From contig NC_058151.1 of NCBI RefSeq assembly GCF_011075055.1, forward strand, positions 2,331,001-2,395,000: DNA of 64,000 bases, written 5' to 3'. Each line of letters starts with the position of its first letter. Position 1 is the stretch's first letter. Origin of the DNA: Mangifera indica. Lineage: Eukaryota; Streptophyta; Magnoliopsida; Sapindales; Anacardiaceae. Both the position numbers and the translations under genes were made by a program. This document shows positions 23,824 through 37,100 of this stretch, piece by piece. Under the pieces are notes generated by a model, which was not told the origin of the DNA, ran no database searches, and worked only from the letters and a program-made list of their open reading frames with translations.

Positions 23824-26138
23824 TTTTCAGATGTAAATGCTTTAGAAACCGGATGGCTTTTGTGGTAATGCTTCAGCGATGGGTAATGGGTCTGTATTTA
23901 ATCTTGGCTTTCCACCATACAATTATTAATTCTTGTTTGTATGTTTACCTGTTACTGATCAGCCTTCCTTCAATGATTTACCCTTTAACAAAAACTAAAA
24001 GAGATGCGAGCTTGATTCTATCTCTCTTACAAATAAGAAAAAGTTCAATTTTAGGATAAAATGTTAAAAATACATTGGCATCACCCGGACCGGCGTGATA
24101 ACCAACTACACCACGATACCTTCTAATGTCCAAAACCATATTTAGATACTAATATAGGCCAATATGCAAAAAAATTTCATCCTGAAGGAGTTATCCTTAT
24201 TTTGAAAGATGGTGAGTCCATGATTTTCTGAGAAATATTGTCTATTCCTTTAACCCTTGAAGTTTATTATTTACCCTTCCGATCGTAGACTGCACTACCT
24301 TGACGACATTGATCTCCTCCTTTTCCGCCTTCATTACCTAGGTTCACCTGACCCCTTTCCTTGCTCGCTGTGCTGTGATGCCATGACCAGCATCAACTTA
24401 ATTGCTGAAGTTGATTCTCCAGACTATAGGCCATTGGTTTATACTATAGATGTTTGATGGGCCTTATCACCCCTTACAATCCTAATGCGCCAGCCCTATC
24501 TGCTGTCCTCGGCTTCTGTGGTGTCTATTTGGACTTCACCATTGGGCCCACACTGCCTGCATCTCCTTAGCCCGATATCAATGGTTATGTTTGAGCATAT
24601 TTGAGTTTGCCAAAAATTCTTGGATAAGACATGGCTTCTTTAGAGATGGTAACGGAACAGGAAAGGGTTCAATATCTTAATTTCTGTCCAGTAGGAGAAA
24701 CATTATCTTGTCCTGTCTCTCTGATACGGAGATGATGGGATATCGATGTCTCTTCCCTGCAGGGAAAATTTATCTCCCCATCCTAAAGAAAATTCTTATG
24801 TTTTTTCTTTTTCATCCACGCAAACAAAAAAAAAAATTATTAGGTGTTAGTATATTTATAATAATTCAAAAATTTTAAGTATAATTCAATATACAAGGGT
24901 TTAAAAATATATTGATGAAATGATAAATTGGAAAGGGAATAAATCAGAGAGGAGATGAGTCAGAAATATATTTATTTCATCATCGACTACGAGAATTTTA
25001 ACAATTCTCGTCTCTATCGTTATCAAGAATCCCGATTATGTTTAATCTTTCAGTTCTCCTTTTTTCACATTTGTCTGAGACAATAAATTTTTGTATATGT
25101 GATAATGATACGAAGAGCTAATATGCAAGAAAGTCATAAAATGGTGAAACAACCACGCACAAGTTGGGACTTTGGATGCCATATTTCATTTAATTAATTC
25201 TCAAGAGATTTGATATCATGTGCTGCAATTTCTACATTCATGGACCAGGACCATCAACCATGCAAACTCTCTATTAATTTAATAGCTAGCCTTTTACCAA
25301 TATTGGATTCCAAACTAGACAATACAAGAAGACAATTATGCAATCATCCCATGTTTCTGATCAGACAAGCCCAGAATCTCAGTTGGATTTTCTTTTTCAC
25401 TTACTGCTGCAAATCACTATGTCTCTTATCATTGACTAATGTTCTTCTCCTTTTCTATCATCAGTATTCTTTAATCACTGCATCATTAACTGTCAACTTG
25501 TGGGTATCCAAAGTTGGATTTGTTTTCTTGTTACTACTAAAGTAACTATTCTCTTTTATCCCATTCTGTTTTGTAGCCACTTCAGACAACACCATCGATG
25601 GCTGGCAGAGGGCCACTGCTGGAGAGATCGAGGATCTACATTTACCCCCGTGAATCCACAGTGCATTAAAAAAATTAACAAGAGGTTAATGACAGGTTAA
25701 GCTACCACAATTCAGTTAAACTTTTCAAGCATGTAACAGTGTTATATATGCATTGCTGACCAAATGAACATATATCTTGTATGCAGAAATGTTGTAGCAG
25801 AATTATGGCTGTGGTAGTTCAGTTTTTGTGCTGAGAAATAATAGGAAACTTGCATAACATCATTTTCCCCTAAGGTTTGATATAAGTTTGGCTCTGATCC
25901 TATTGAAGCTGTTAACGAACACATGGGCACATTAGCAAATTATTCTTTCAATAATTGAAGTGCTCATGATTTGAGAAAACTATTTCTATTTGCGACATTG
26001 ATAACATTAAGTTCAGTGGTATGAGGACTAACACACAAGTACAACAGTAGCAAGCTGCTAGACACGTGCACTCTGCAAGCGATGGAAAAGAAGAACATAA
26101 AAATGAAACTGAAATTGAGAACATACAGTGACAAATCA
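23824..26138. other. Intergenic: 3' flanks of the convergent rhomboid and IQD genes
   Basis: Two genes end towards each other here, so no promoter is expected. A deleted tRNA-Val-like relic sits at 24076-24120. The block 24250-24600 has higher GC but no recognised family. About 24640-25080 resembles a degenerate MITE. Open frames of 60-110 codons at about 25.2-25.7 kb show no domain. Confidence 0.5.
24076..24120 (-). pseudogene. tRNA-Val-derived relic lacking the anticodon arm
   Basis: On the minus strand it begins GGTATCGTGGTGTAGTTGGT and continues TATCACG, closely matching the 5' half of plant tRNA-Val. It then jumps straight to CCGGTCCGGGTGATGCCA, which resembles the end of the T arm and acceptor of the same tRNA. 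The anticodon arm, variable loop and part of the T arm are missing. The seven acceptor pairs (GGTATCG with TGATGCC) can still form, two of them as wobbles. It cannot be a working tRNA. Confidence 0.65.
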
Positions 26139-29100
26139 TCATCGAAGATATGCATTCCTAAGTCTATTCAAGTGATCAGTTGATGGATAATTTTCATTCC
26201 TGAAGTCAGGTTTTTGAGGAAAACCTCTCTCTGAATTGGATCCCCCTTCCCAAAAACCCTGAACTGACCTCCTGGTTGAATCACATCTCTCAAATCCAAG
26301 CCGCTGCCTTGGGGCACTCTGTGACCGAACCTTAGCCCGCGATGATTCTGTGTTAGCCATATAATTAGGGTAACCTGGGTATCCACCAAAGAAACCCCGG
26401 GAGCATTCACTTCGAGTGGGTGTGAATGGACCTCTTCTTGCACTAGTTCCTGGTCTATAAGATGCAGAAGATGCATGGGGGCTGTTCTCAGCAGTCCTTG
26501 AACTTTCTTTGCCTTTTCCAGCTGGAAACTTTCTGGCGCTTAATGATAAAACATCACCAGAAGTTACACTTGGGACCAGGTTCACAGTTTTTGTTGATAA
26601 TTTCGATGGAGAGTCTATTGTCATAAAGCTGTGATTGTTGTAATCCGAAGTGCAACCATACTGTGAGTTCCTGAAGGCTCTATTGTGCTGATGGGGGGTC
26701 AAGTGAGGCTTCCAAGTATCTACTTCCAAAATCTTAGCACTCTTCTCGTCATCTGCGTGTCCATTTCTAAGTGAATTGACTCTGTGGTTGTATAATAAAC
26801 TTTCTTCCATCCAATGATCTAACCAATTTGAACCAAGTCGTGCTTTCTCTAGGCTGATGATATCCCTCAAGTTTGAATTAGAACCACATCTCTGCATTCA
26901 ATGAAACAGAAGAATGCAGTTAAATTACCTAGCACATTTTAACATTTTGACGGCATTAGGAAAGTATTCAGAACCAAATTACAAAATCACTTGAACTTGA
27001 AAAGTGAGACTGACTTCTTTCATCATAGCACAATTTCTATATCTGTTATTTAACTTTTTTTACTAACACTCTCAAGGTTCGAACTTCATTTGAATCCTAA
27101 ATGAAAGAGTACAAGTATCTTTGTCTAGGAAGAAGCCATATAAAACCATTCTACTAATTTACAAAGTAGTAATCTTGAAGGAGAAATTTCACCACTTTAT
27201 CTTATAAAATAAAATTAGACAAATAAAAAAGGAAAAAAATTCACAATGCATCACATAGAGTTGCAAATATGTAATGTAAGATTTCATTGAAGCAATCAAG
27301 TAGTACCTTCAGGATTGAGGGCCCATCAAATTTAGTACTATGAACATGAAGTTGATGTTCTCTTTTGTCCTGACTCAGTGGTAGCTGCAAGTGAAAGACC
27401 GTTCAATCAGAGAATTCTTGTATATTTTGATAACTTAACCATACCTTTTACTACAAAGTTGAATTATATACTACTTAAAAATACTACATGAATTTTGGTA
27501 GAGTCATTTTATCGAATTGACAGCAGATGCACATTTTGCTTTGATGATGAACCTAGAAGTCTACTTGTCCCCTTTGCATTCCAGAATCCAGTCATATGGA
27601 AATAAAATTCAAATTTTGAGTAGGTAAAATAAGACCTCACCAACCCCTCACATTTTTTAAATGCACATGCCAGAAAAAATTCAAAGAGACTACAGCTAGC
27701 TCACATAACTGGGGCTTCAAATGTTTTTTACATTGACATGAAGCAAATTATTATTATTAAATGCAGCCTAACTCAAATTATTATTAAAGCTTTCGGTATG
27801 AGCACAGGTACTAACAACTAAGCCCAGCTGGAAAAAACAAAAAAACAAGGAAGTATATGGTTTTCCTTACGGGATTACGAGAAACGGAGGGCTTGCTACT
27901 AGAATGCAAAGATTCTGACACATGAGATGCACGACTAGCACGGGCTCTTGCCTGCAGTTTTACTAATGTTTGCATGCGCTTATGCATATCTGCTGCTTGC
28001 TTCCTCACAATGTTACCTCTCACCAGTGCTTGAAGCTTCACTAACGCTTTCAGTGCCTTCAATGCCCTCCTAGCCTTCAGAATTAATACCAAACATAAAT
28101 AAATCAGATGCCCATAAACATTTCCATTTCAGATTTAAGTAGTTGATTGCCATACTATAAATTTATATGATAAAAAATGGCACCAGTTACCATAACATTA
28201 GTTAAGTCTAAAAGTTGCAGTGGTGCAGGAGCCCAGGGATTTTAAAACAATTTGTCAGATTGGCATGAAATTCATCACAAGGCAGAGAAATATGGGTGCA
28301 ATAATTATCTCCCTCACATGCCTAACAAAAAACAAGGGCAGGAAAAAGAGAAAACAATGAACTTTAGCCTAGTCATAGTTCAAAATCATCATTGAAAATG
28401 TTAATTGGAAGGTGGGCTAAGCCGGCGTCGACCAAAGTTAAACCAGAAAGACAAAGCATTAAGGTATTTATTTTATTTTGCACATTAACCACAATGATGA
28501 GATTTTGAGAACCCATAAAGACTAACTATTCTGAACTCAATTCAAACATCACAATCAAGATTTTCTTGCCCACCTAAAGAAGGCAACAGAGTCAAATCAA
28601 CCCAATAACTTTGATAGCTGTTACAAAAGCTTAATTTAGGCAAAAGTGGAAAGTCCGCTGATAAAGTTGACATCAAAAGGCAAACCCAGGTCACCTCCTA
28701 AGCAGGTTGGTCTATCAGCCTGGATGTAACCGCCATGGTCCACTAAATGTTTTTTTTGTAACACCGAACCCCACCTAAATCAGATTATCTTAAACTGTAT
28801 CAATTATAGTGAATAGATAAAAACTCATATCTTAATAATTATTAATTATTAGACTAAATAATTCAAGAGTGCCGTCTTGATCTAACGTCAACAAATCATG
28901 AACACAAACCCTCCTGCAACTCTAACTGGGGGTTTCACTATTTAACCTCTCAATCTACCTAAGGGGCGGTCGACTATTTTTATATCTAACTTGTTTTTAA
29001 GTTGCATGTTCCTGTTTTGCGGAGACACTAAATTGAAGGCAAAGATAAATCCAAATACCCAAAAACACCTTAAAAAATCACTGATACGCAATTATATGCA

Positions 29101-30203
29101 GCCACGTCACTTAATTACGGACTAACAACCCATTCATCCTAATACTGCAGCACTAATAAAGTTGCAAAAACTAATAAAACACTGTCACGCGCCTACACAT
29201 ACGGTGGGGGAGTTATGTTGAGAATGACTTGAGCTCGTTTGTACAAGAGAAGAGACGTGCGAACACGTGACATGCAAAAAGTGAAGAAATCTGAAATAAA
29301 ACAAGTCCAAATAACCACAGTAAGACGCCGTGGATGACAGGGAATCAGTTCTTCTCCGATGTAGACATGGATATGGATTTGAGTCAAATTTATTTGAATT
29401 TAAAAAATAAGTTTAATTTTAAAATATTCAACTTGTTAACGATGTAAAACGAAAAATTTTGCACATAGATAAATAATATCGTTTAATTTTTGTAGGTTCC
29501 ATAATTTGGAATCAAACTCGAACTCGGTCTCTTTCAACTTTCGAACTGAGATGTACTTAAACTCGGTTTGAATCTCACACCATTCACTACTGTGTCGGCG
29601 GACCCGAACTGCCTATCAAACACATCTTTTGTCTTGTTTTGTTCGCTCTTCTGTTTCTTTCTTATTTCTGGGACCATTTGCCCTTCCAACTTGAAAACAA
29701 ATACACACTACCGCTCTATTTTAACCAGTTAATTTTTTTACCCAGAGAAAAAGAGTAAAATGATTTTTGAAAACACAGTGAAACGAAGAATTATATCATG
29801 GTGGATGGAAAATAGTGATATAGTAATTACTAACCAGATAACCTCGAAAAGCGGCTTGTATTTTGACGGCGGCGAGTTCCTCGGCCCAGCGTTGGTGGCT
29901 AACATGAGAGGAGGCGGATACGCCGCTCCGGCCATCAGACGCGGTCAATCTGACAACCTCCGCGGCAGCGTGAGCAGCCGCGAGAGCGGCCTCGGCGACA
30001 GCCGCAGTGGCGGCGGCAACGGCTATGGCATGCTTGTTAGCATCCAAATTAGTATCGAATGAAGTCACGGAAGGTTCAAGCTTGGTGAAGTAAGAGGGCT
30101 CGGAGTTGGAGGAGCTAGTGAAACTCCGTCTTCTCTTGTCTTTTTTAGACGTGGGAGAGTTACTGGGCTTTTTGGCGCCAAAAAGTCGGCTTAAAAAGCC
30201 CAT
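26139..30203 (-). CDS. IQ67-domain calmodulin-binding protein (IQD22/23/24-like)
   Basis: Four exons: 29835-30203, 27871-28074, 27307-27384 and 26139-26891. They total 1,404 nt and encode 467 residues. It starts [12 protein letters not shown], followed by a basic patch. Residues about 57-82 are alanine-rich ([20 protein letters not shown]). The IQ67 domain begins at about 111 ([13 protein letters not shown]) and continues [19 protein letters not shown] with repeated IQ-like and basic motifs. The intron after residue 123 splits the domain at the conserved phase-0 site of the family. Near the C-terminus [20 protein letters not shown] is the DUF4005 motif. IQD proteins are microtubule- or membrane-associated scaffolds that bind calmodulin and shape cells. 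The alanine block and [11 protein letters not shown] fit the IQD22-24 subgroup. Intron 1 is long (28075-29834) and carries a possible MITE. Confidence 0.93.
29362..29589. mobile_element. Possible hAT-like MITE in intron 1 of the IQD gene
   Basis: The ends begin TAGACATGGATATGGATT on the left and TAGTGAATGGTGTGAGATTC read inward from the right, an imperfect inverted repeat. Flanking 8-mers agree at only half of their positions, so the boundaries are uncertain. Confidence 0.3.
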
Positions 30204-32103
30204 AGTTCATCGCCGGAAAGGGCAGAGAGAAAAGGACGCCTTAGAGAGAGGATTTAAGAGTATGTCTGCATGTGAAAGGGAAGAAGCAGAGAGACTAATC
30301 TAGCAAGGAACTTAAAAGATGTGATATTGAGCATTGCATGTAGACGCGTACTTGAGGAGTTTGTTTAACACGCGTCGGATTGTCTCCTATTCTTTCACTC
30401 CATTTCCTGATGCTTACGCCATGGTTGGACAGAAAATTTGGGTGGAAATGGATAGAAGGTTAGGATGACAACAGGAGGGGATTGATATCCTGGTCTCCGT
30501 TCCGTAAGGGATATCAATTATTATCTCAGGTATAATAAGAATTTTTTATTTTTTCTCACAAAATGAAATTCTCTTTCCATCCTCTCTATGTTCCTGTAAG
30601 AAACAATCTTTTTTTTGTTTTCATATAAATTTTTTTCTTATACCTATTAATTATAATATAAATATATTAAATAATAAAATAAAATAAAATTAAAATTAAT
30701 ATATTATTTCAAATATCACAAATATTATATATTAACTACATAATAATAACATAAATAAATTTAAAAAATATAATTAAATAAATTATAAAAATATATAATT
30801 ATTTTAAACGAAGGCGTTACTATTAAGAGGCTGGAATGAAGATGAGAATGAGATTGTGGCAGGGCGGGATTGGGATAGGACATAATGGGAAGAGACATAT
30901 ATCTTTCTCTCTCGTTATAAGAATTTATTTTATCTCTATTCCTTTTCTGTTAAGGTTGAAAACTTTAAAATCAGATCGAAATTCTCATCTCTAATAAAAG
31001 CAAATGAGATAAAGAGAGAAATAGTATTTGAAAGATTATTTCCCTCCTTAAGGTATTTATAATAACTACAAATTTAGTATTAAATATTATAAAATTAGTA
31101 TAATATTAAAATTTTTATAAAAAATTTTAAATTTAATTATATTATATTTATAAAATTCTAACTTATCATATTATAATCCTAAATTCAGTTGTTACGTCTT
31201 AAATTTCCTCGATCAAACCAAGACGAACCTGATCAATAAGTCAACTGGGAGATTCAGTTTTCTATCTATCTCCCTGCGTCACTGCATAAAACCAGGCCCC
31301 CAAGGCTTGTTTAAATACCAAATGTCATCCTTGAGTTTGAAATAGTTATATTCTCATCCGCAGTTTATATTTTATAGCTGAATTATATTAAATGAAAGGA
31401 TAAAAATATTATTTAATATATAATTTTTATTTTTAAAATTAAGCATAATTGAAGAGTAAACTTTATTTTTTTTAAATATCAAGGTTGCTCATGAAAATTT
31501 TGAAGGGATTTTAGAAATTAATAAAAGTACGAGGCGTTTTTAAATTTTTAAAATTTTAAAATACTCTTTAATAGTTTCAAAATTGATAATTCTTTTTCAA
31601 AATATAGTAGTTAAATTGTGTATTATATTATATATCAAAAATCAAATTTTTTGTATTGTATAATACCTTTTTTATAAAATAATATAAAAAAATAGTAAAA
31701 AAAATCTAATTAATATATCATTATTTTAAAAAATATTAAAAACACCCTAAAATTTTTAAAATTTTTCATATACATTTTTATTATATTTTTATTTTTAAAA
31801 AAATATATTGATCAATATTAGTAATATATATAGTATTATATAACATGTCTATTATATAATATTAATTGGATATACTTTATTACATATATAATTTTTATAT
31901 ATTTATATCATCTTATAAGATACATATTATATATTATAAAATATTATTGATTATACTCACAAATTGAACAAAATATAAAATTTTAATATTAGATAAAATT
32001 TTAATATTTTTAATGGTCTGTTTAATATAATTTTAAATTAGTCAAAATAATTTAATATTTATATTAAATATCAACAATAATTTTATATTTTTTATATATA
32101 TAT

Positions 32104-32127
32104 ACAGAGAGAGAGAGAGAGAGAGCA
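32104..32127. repeat. (GA)n microsatellite
   Basis: About ten to eleven GA units directly after a TATATA run. Confidence 0.9.
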
Positions 32128-32346
32128 AAATCAAAATCTTTAGTTGGAGTTTAAATTTTCTGACACCTTCACTGTATGATTCTTCTTTTGACTTGCACTG
32201 CCAACTGACATAAACTCAACCCAATTAAAGTTTCAAAGTCGAGTGGTGCGTTGCTGATTGGTTTTTGACTCAGACTCCCGAGACACTTTTCCAGGCCTCT
32301 TTTCTCCAGCACTGATTAGCCATCTCTGGTCATTCGTTTTGAAATA

Positions 32347-33190
32347 GGCCAAACGACTATTTCCCACCTAAGGTTCGTTGTTTTCTCAAATATCTCCTTT
32401 TAATTATAAAAATATCAAATATTCACCTATGATCGGTTAAATTTAACATAATCCTAATGTCTAAAAATTTTATCTCTTTTTGCCCCTCTAAACTTTAAAA
32501 ACTAAAATTTTTCCCCAGCTTAAGTTTTAAAAAATGATAGTTTCACCCTAGGGTTTCGTTTTGAAATCTCTGATGATATCTTCAACTCTATTGCCGACGA
32601 CTTCTCCCTCCCGAAGCATCCTCTCCTTCCAGCAATCTCTTTCCTCCTATTTGGAGGCCCGATCAACATCGAAGAAACCTTGGGAGACGAAGACGAAGAC
32701 GAAGTCGTCGTCTTCGTCTGGGAAGACTGAGGTCTTCTTTTGGGAAGAAGATCGTCTTCCCAGACGAAGACGACGGCTTCGTCTTCATCTGGGAAGATAA
32801 AAAACTTTGTCTTCCTCGACGAAGTTCTTCATCTCCCAAAGTGTCTCCGACGTCGATCAGGCCTCCAAATAGGAGGAAAAAAATTGCCAGAAGGAGAGGA
32901 TGTCTCGGGAAGGAGAGGCCGTTGGCAATGGAGTCACAGATTTCAAAACGAAACCCTAGGGTGAAACTGCCATTTTTTAAAACTTAGGCTGAAGAAAAAT
33001 TTTAGTTTTCAAAGTTTAGAGGGGTAAAATAGATTATATTTTAGTTTATTTTTTAATATTATAGAGAAAATGATTATTTTACCCTTACCACCGTTAATTT
33101 TAATTATTCATGGGTGGATGTTTGGTGTTTCCATAATTAAAGAGGGGATATTTGAGAAAACATCAAACCTTGGGTGGGAAGTCTTGTGGG
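32347..33190. mobile_element. Foldback element, about 844 bp
   Basis: Nearly the whole element is an inverted repeat. The left arm starts GGCCAAACGACTATTTCCCA and the right arm ends CAAACCTTGGGTGGGAAGTC, followed by TTGTGGG. Matching inner blocks include CACCCTAGGGTTTCGTTTTG on the left and CAAAACGAAACCCTAGGGTG on the right. The centre is GAAGACGAAGACGAAGTCG-like and itself palindromic. Two open frames in the core (32561-32800 and 32740-32964) are low-complexity and arise from this repeat. No clear target duplication was found. Confidence 0.7.
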
Positions 33191-33579
33191 AATCTCACGG
33201 GAAAACATTTGACTATTCTGGAAGTCTTTTAAAGAATTTTGTCATAGATTGTATGACAGAATAGTAAAATTATAAGTAGGAAAAATATAAATTTAAATCT
33301 TTACGAGATAATAGAATCTAGATCTTTTTAGAGATAATAAACTGGGTTCTAAATTTTTTGTGGGTTGATAAATTATTAGTCAATGTTTAATTTTATCGGT
33401 ATAAGTTGGTAAATGTACCTAAAATTAAATTATAGGTTACCACAAGGAGAAATTATTAATTTATTCCATAAAACCAAGTTAACTTTCTCAACGTTTTCTG
33501 CAGGAAGGATTGCTCATTGCTCCATCACAGATCAGAATACATTATTTTTGTTTCTTGATGCATTGATTCTTCATGTCAA

Positions 33580-33843
33580 TCAATTAGCACAGCCGAGGGG
33601 CGGGAGATTGCATTGCGAAGGCAGGCGAGCCGAAATCCTGATGGTGTTGCACAAGCAGTCGTGGTCAACCGATTGTAGTGCACTGCAGCAATCGGCGCTA
33701 GGACTGGCGCTGTTGGCGCTTGGCATCACAAACGGTGCGCAGCTCTGTGCGGCAGCCTTCTGGGTCTGCGCGGCGAGAAAATTAACAAGATAAAGCAATG
33801 CAGCTTTGGAGCTGAGATACACCGGAGACTTGAGGCCTGCCAT
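33580..33843 (-). CDS. Small cysteine-rich lipid-transfer-like protein (FIL1/A9 type)
   Basis: A single exon encoding 87 residues. A hydrophobic signal-peptide-like start (MAGLKSPVYLSSKAALLYLV) is followed by a compact domain: CAPFVMP, ADCCSALQSVDHDCLC, RLPSQCNLPPLGC. This is the eight-cysteine (nsLTP/2S albumin) pattern of stamen proteins such as FIL1 and A9, which are secreted in anthers. Only seven cysteines are present: the first one, normally about ten residues before the CAPF cysteine, is missing and the segment there is replaced by AAQTQKAAAQS. I chose the ATG at 33843 because a TATAAATA lies just upstream of it. An in-frame ATG at 33906 lies on the far side of that TATA box. The gene lies downstream of the PMT15-like gene on the same strand, about 300 bp away. 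Confidence 0.75.
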   Translation of the reverse strand: MAGLKSPVYLSSKAALLYLVNFLAAQTQKAAAQSCAPFVMPSANSASPSADCCSALQSVDHDCLCNTIRISARLPSQCNLPPLGCAN

Positions 33844-33872
33844 TCTTGTGTAAGTTGCTTTTGTTTCACTTG

Positions 33873-33880
33873 TATTTATA
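33873..33880 (-). promoter_or_regulatory. TATA box of the FIL1-like gene
   Basis: TATAAATA on the minus strand, ending about 30 bp before the chosen ATG. The 5' leader would be only a few nucleotides long. Confidence 0.5.
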
Positions 33881-34148
33881 GTGGTTTTGGAGATGGCAAA
33901 AGGCATGCTTTTGCATGAGTTAATTAACTACAAGCTATGAGCCCATCAGAATAGTGCTGTGATTCCAGAATAGCAGAAAAAGGCACATACTGAAGCTATG
34001 ATTTTATCATTTAAAAGAAAAAATAAGCCAATCTGTTCATCACGGATTGGCAGATTAAACCCAGATATGGTTGCTAATGGACTAATCCGAAAAAATCATT
34101 AAAAAAGAAGTATGAAAAAGCCTCTACAAACAGAGGAAGAAACAAACT

Positions 34149-37100
34149 TCATGAAGATTTCACAGCATCAGCTGCCCAATACAATTTCACAGCAAAAAGA
34201 AGCTTTTCCCTTTCAAGAGGCCCATCTTCATGATCAACAATTTGACTATCCCAATTCATAGCATCTGTAACCTTCTTTATCTTCACTAGAACATCGACAT
34301 CATCGCGAAATATTACACTTCCTTCAGGTCTTAGAATCCGATCCATCTCCAAAAGAATATCTTCCATTTCACATCTAAAACACAAATGCCCACATTAAAA
34401 TTCAGGAGGATAAATGTTTTTTTATCCTGAAATTACCTTCATAGTGATAAAAATTACCTGTTTTTGTAGAGAGTAAACACAGAGTCAGCATGAATAAGGT
34501 CATAAGTTCTAGGATAAGTTGACATTGCCTCACACCTGCAATACAAAATGTGTTAACCCAGTGCATTTTCTAATTATACATGTGAATTCAGCCAAATTGA
34601 AGGCAATTAAAGTTTACCAATTCTGGTACGTTCCTATTAATCCCCTTTCATATATGACTCCAAGGGTATTTAGCTTAGCCTCGACTGGAACCACATTCAT
34701 TACCCAAACTGGTTGATCAATGAGAGCAGCTGCAAATCCTCCCAAATTGGCATTCATGTCTAAAAGGTTGCGGTACCTCCCCGCTTGTCCTAATTGATTG
34801 TTCACTTTTTTATAATATGACACCCTCCTCTTCCAGAGTTCCGAATTTTCTTTGAAAATCTCAGGTGTTAGTCCTTTCAGGGTTCCTCTGCTAATCCTTG
34901 GTGGAATTGCATTTAGTCTCTCAGGCCATTTTGCCAGTTCACCCCCAGCAACCTCTTGATTACTTGAAACTTCAGGCAAATGAGTCAAACAAGTCTCCAT
35001 TTCTGTATACCTGAAGCAAAATAAAGGTGCATCAAGCACAATCAAAAGTAATAAAAACAAATTGCAAATACTAGAAATGCAGGTTCAATTTGGTGCAAAC
35101 CAGGCTTTGTCATGATCCTGAGCGGGGCAGAAAGGCGGGTTCTGGTTAAGTTTGCGGTTGCCTTTACAATTCAAATGATTAACAGGTTTTTGCCAAATAG
35201 CGATATCATCTTTATCAAATAACTTTTTCCAGCAAAGGCTCTTGGCTACATTCTCAATTGCGGTCTGCTCAGCATTCAAATCCTCCTTTGTTCTTTCCCA
35301 ACCTTTCCAATATTTCTTCCAGTTGATCGGCGGGCCAGACAGTATCCAGTACCCACCAGGCCGTAGAACTCGATCAACTTCAATCAAATAAATGCCACCT
35401 ACAAACCCACCAAGAAAACTTTCATATCAAAGCCACATGGGCACATTAAATGAAATTTTGTTTAAGGGGATTACCAAACTTATCCCATGGAATGAGGCAG
35501 CGAGAGCAGTGAGCCATGTCAAATGCTCTTGATGGGTATGGAAGTCTTTTAGAAGCAAGAACTCCGATCAAAGCAGGCACCCCCCGCTCAAGAGCAAATT
35601 GAACTTGAGCCTCGTGGGTGTCTCTTGGGGCAAACGACATCGTCAGGATGTTGCGAGACAGAAGATAGGCCCCCCAACTGGCCACCTGAGTAGTCAGGCT
35701 TCAGTTTGTGCACAAATTTTCATGGTGAACTCAGCATTTGGATTGGATAATTGAATGGAAAAGAGAAATCCCAGATAGGAAATATTTGTGGGTTCCAATA
35801 TATATTTGCTTTTCAATGTACATTATCAACAAAAATATTAATTTCTACTTCAAACCATGCCTTGGTAGAGTGAAATGAACAGATGCCAGAAGTGAAAACA
35901 CTGGATCAATTAAAATTACAGTATGCAGTTTCAAATATCGAAGAGACTCGTTGACCAAAGTACTGTCTCGAACTAAACAGTATAATTAAATAAAACAGAC
36001 TGATAACATATGAGTAATAAAAAATTAGAATAAAAATATAATAATAAGAGAAAATAAAAATAAAAATATAATAATAAGAGAAGAAGCAAATACAGGTTCA
36101 TGCGGTCTGATTTGGTGTGGTCGGGAGTTCTTTTAACAAAAAAAAATTGATTACAAAATTTTTAAACCTACGTAAACTATTTTATATTTCAAATTAAACT
36201 AAAAAAATATAATTTAATAGATTTAAATTATGATTAATTTGAATCTATTAAAATTATTTATTTTTAAATATGTATTATATGATAAAATTAATTAAATTAT
36301 AATTTTATAGAATATAATATAATCATATAAAATATATATACAGTTAATGTACACATAAAAATATGCTTTATAGTTTGGTTAGATTTCAAAATCACCCACA
36401 TTGTAAAATTGTTTTTAAAAAATTATTAATCTAAATTAAAATATTTTAAATAATTTAATACATTTTATAGTTTGACCCTATGGACACCACTAGAAGCATG
36501 AGCACTTACCCCACACCCTGTATCAATTGCGGTACGTATTGAGCCATCTTTGAGGTTGATCAACTTCCCAATATCATCAATATACGCATCAGCTCCATTA
36601 GGGAACATGGTTCCTCCGCCGGGGAATCTAAATCGGTCTCCTTCATATCTGATCCAATTTTGCACCGCCTTCTCCACCGTCAACTCCTTGTGTGGAACAT
36701 TAGCGTACCACACAAGATCCCTACTCGTCGGCCACTTAAACGGGTTCATGTAACCGGGCGGTGCTGGCACTCGACATTTCAATAACTCATGCTTCTCCGG
36801 ACAGTGTCGCTCTCTATATATCAACCTGCTTCGCTTAAATTTCAGCGATCTTTTTGCGTCCTCACAAGGCGTATACTCAGTGTAGGAGACGTTGCAAGGC
36901 GGGTAGGCTTTGACATTGGTTGATTCGGCGACAGAAGATTTAGCGAAATGGTGAGATGAGAAATCAAGAGCTTTGGCTGGGTTGGTGTTGGTTCTATTTG
37001 AGGCGCAAGCGAAATCGACGATGGTGGTGGTGGTGGAAGAAAGGGCTGATGACGTTGGACCGCTGTGTCGCCAAAAGCCTAAGAGATAAGAGAGAACGCA

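Larger units (their letters stand above)
30204..33579. other. Intergenic: IQD promoter, AT-rich tract, foldback element
   Basis: The first few hundred bases are the IQD gene 5' flank. From about 30600 to 32130 the sequence is very AT-rich and ends in a GA microsatellite. Two blocks (about 30470-30600 and 30830-31020) look like pieces of one degenerate MITE. A complete foldback element occupies 32347-33190. No gene was seen. Confidence 0.6.

Noticed and set aside
27070..27105. GGTTCGAAC motif resembling a tRNA T-loop
   Set aside because: No acceptor stem, D arm or anticodon arm can be placed around it. It lies in an intron of the IQD gene.
32561..32964. Two open frames rich in serine, arginine and lysine, resembling an SR-type protein
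   Set aside because: They fall in the palindromic core of a foldback element and come from GAAGAC/GTCTTC repeats. The same region is open on both strands because of the palindrome.
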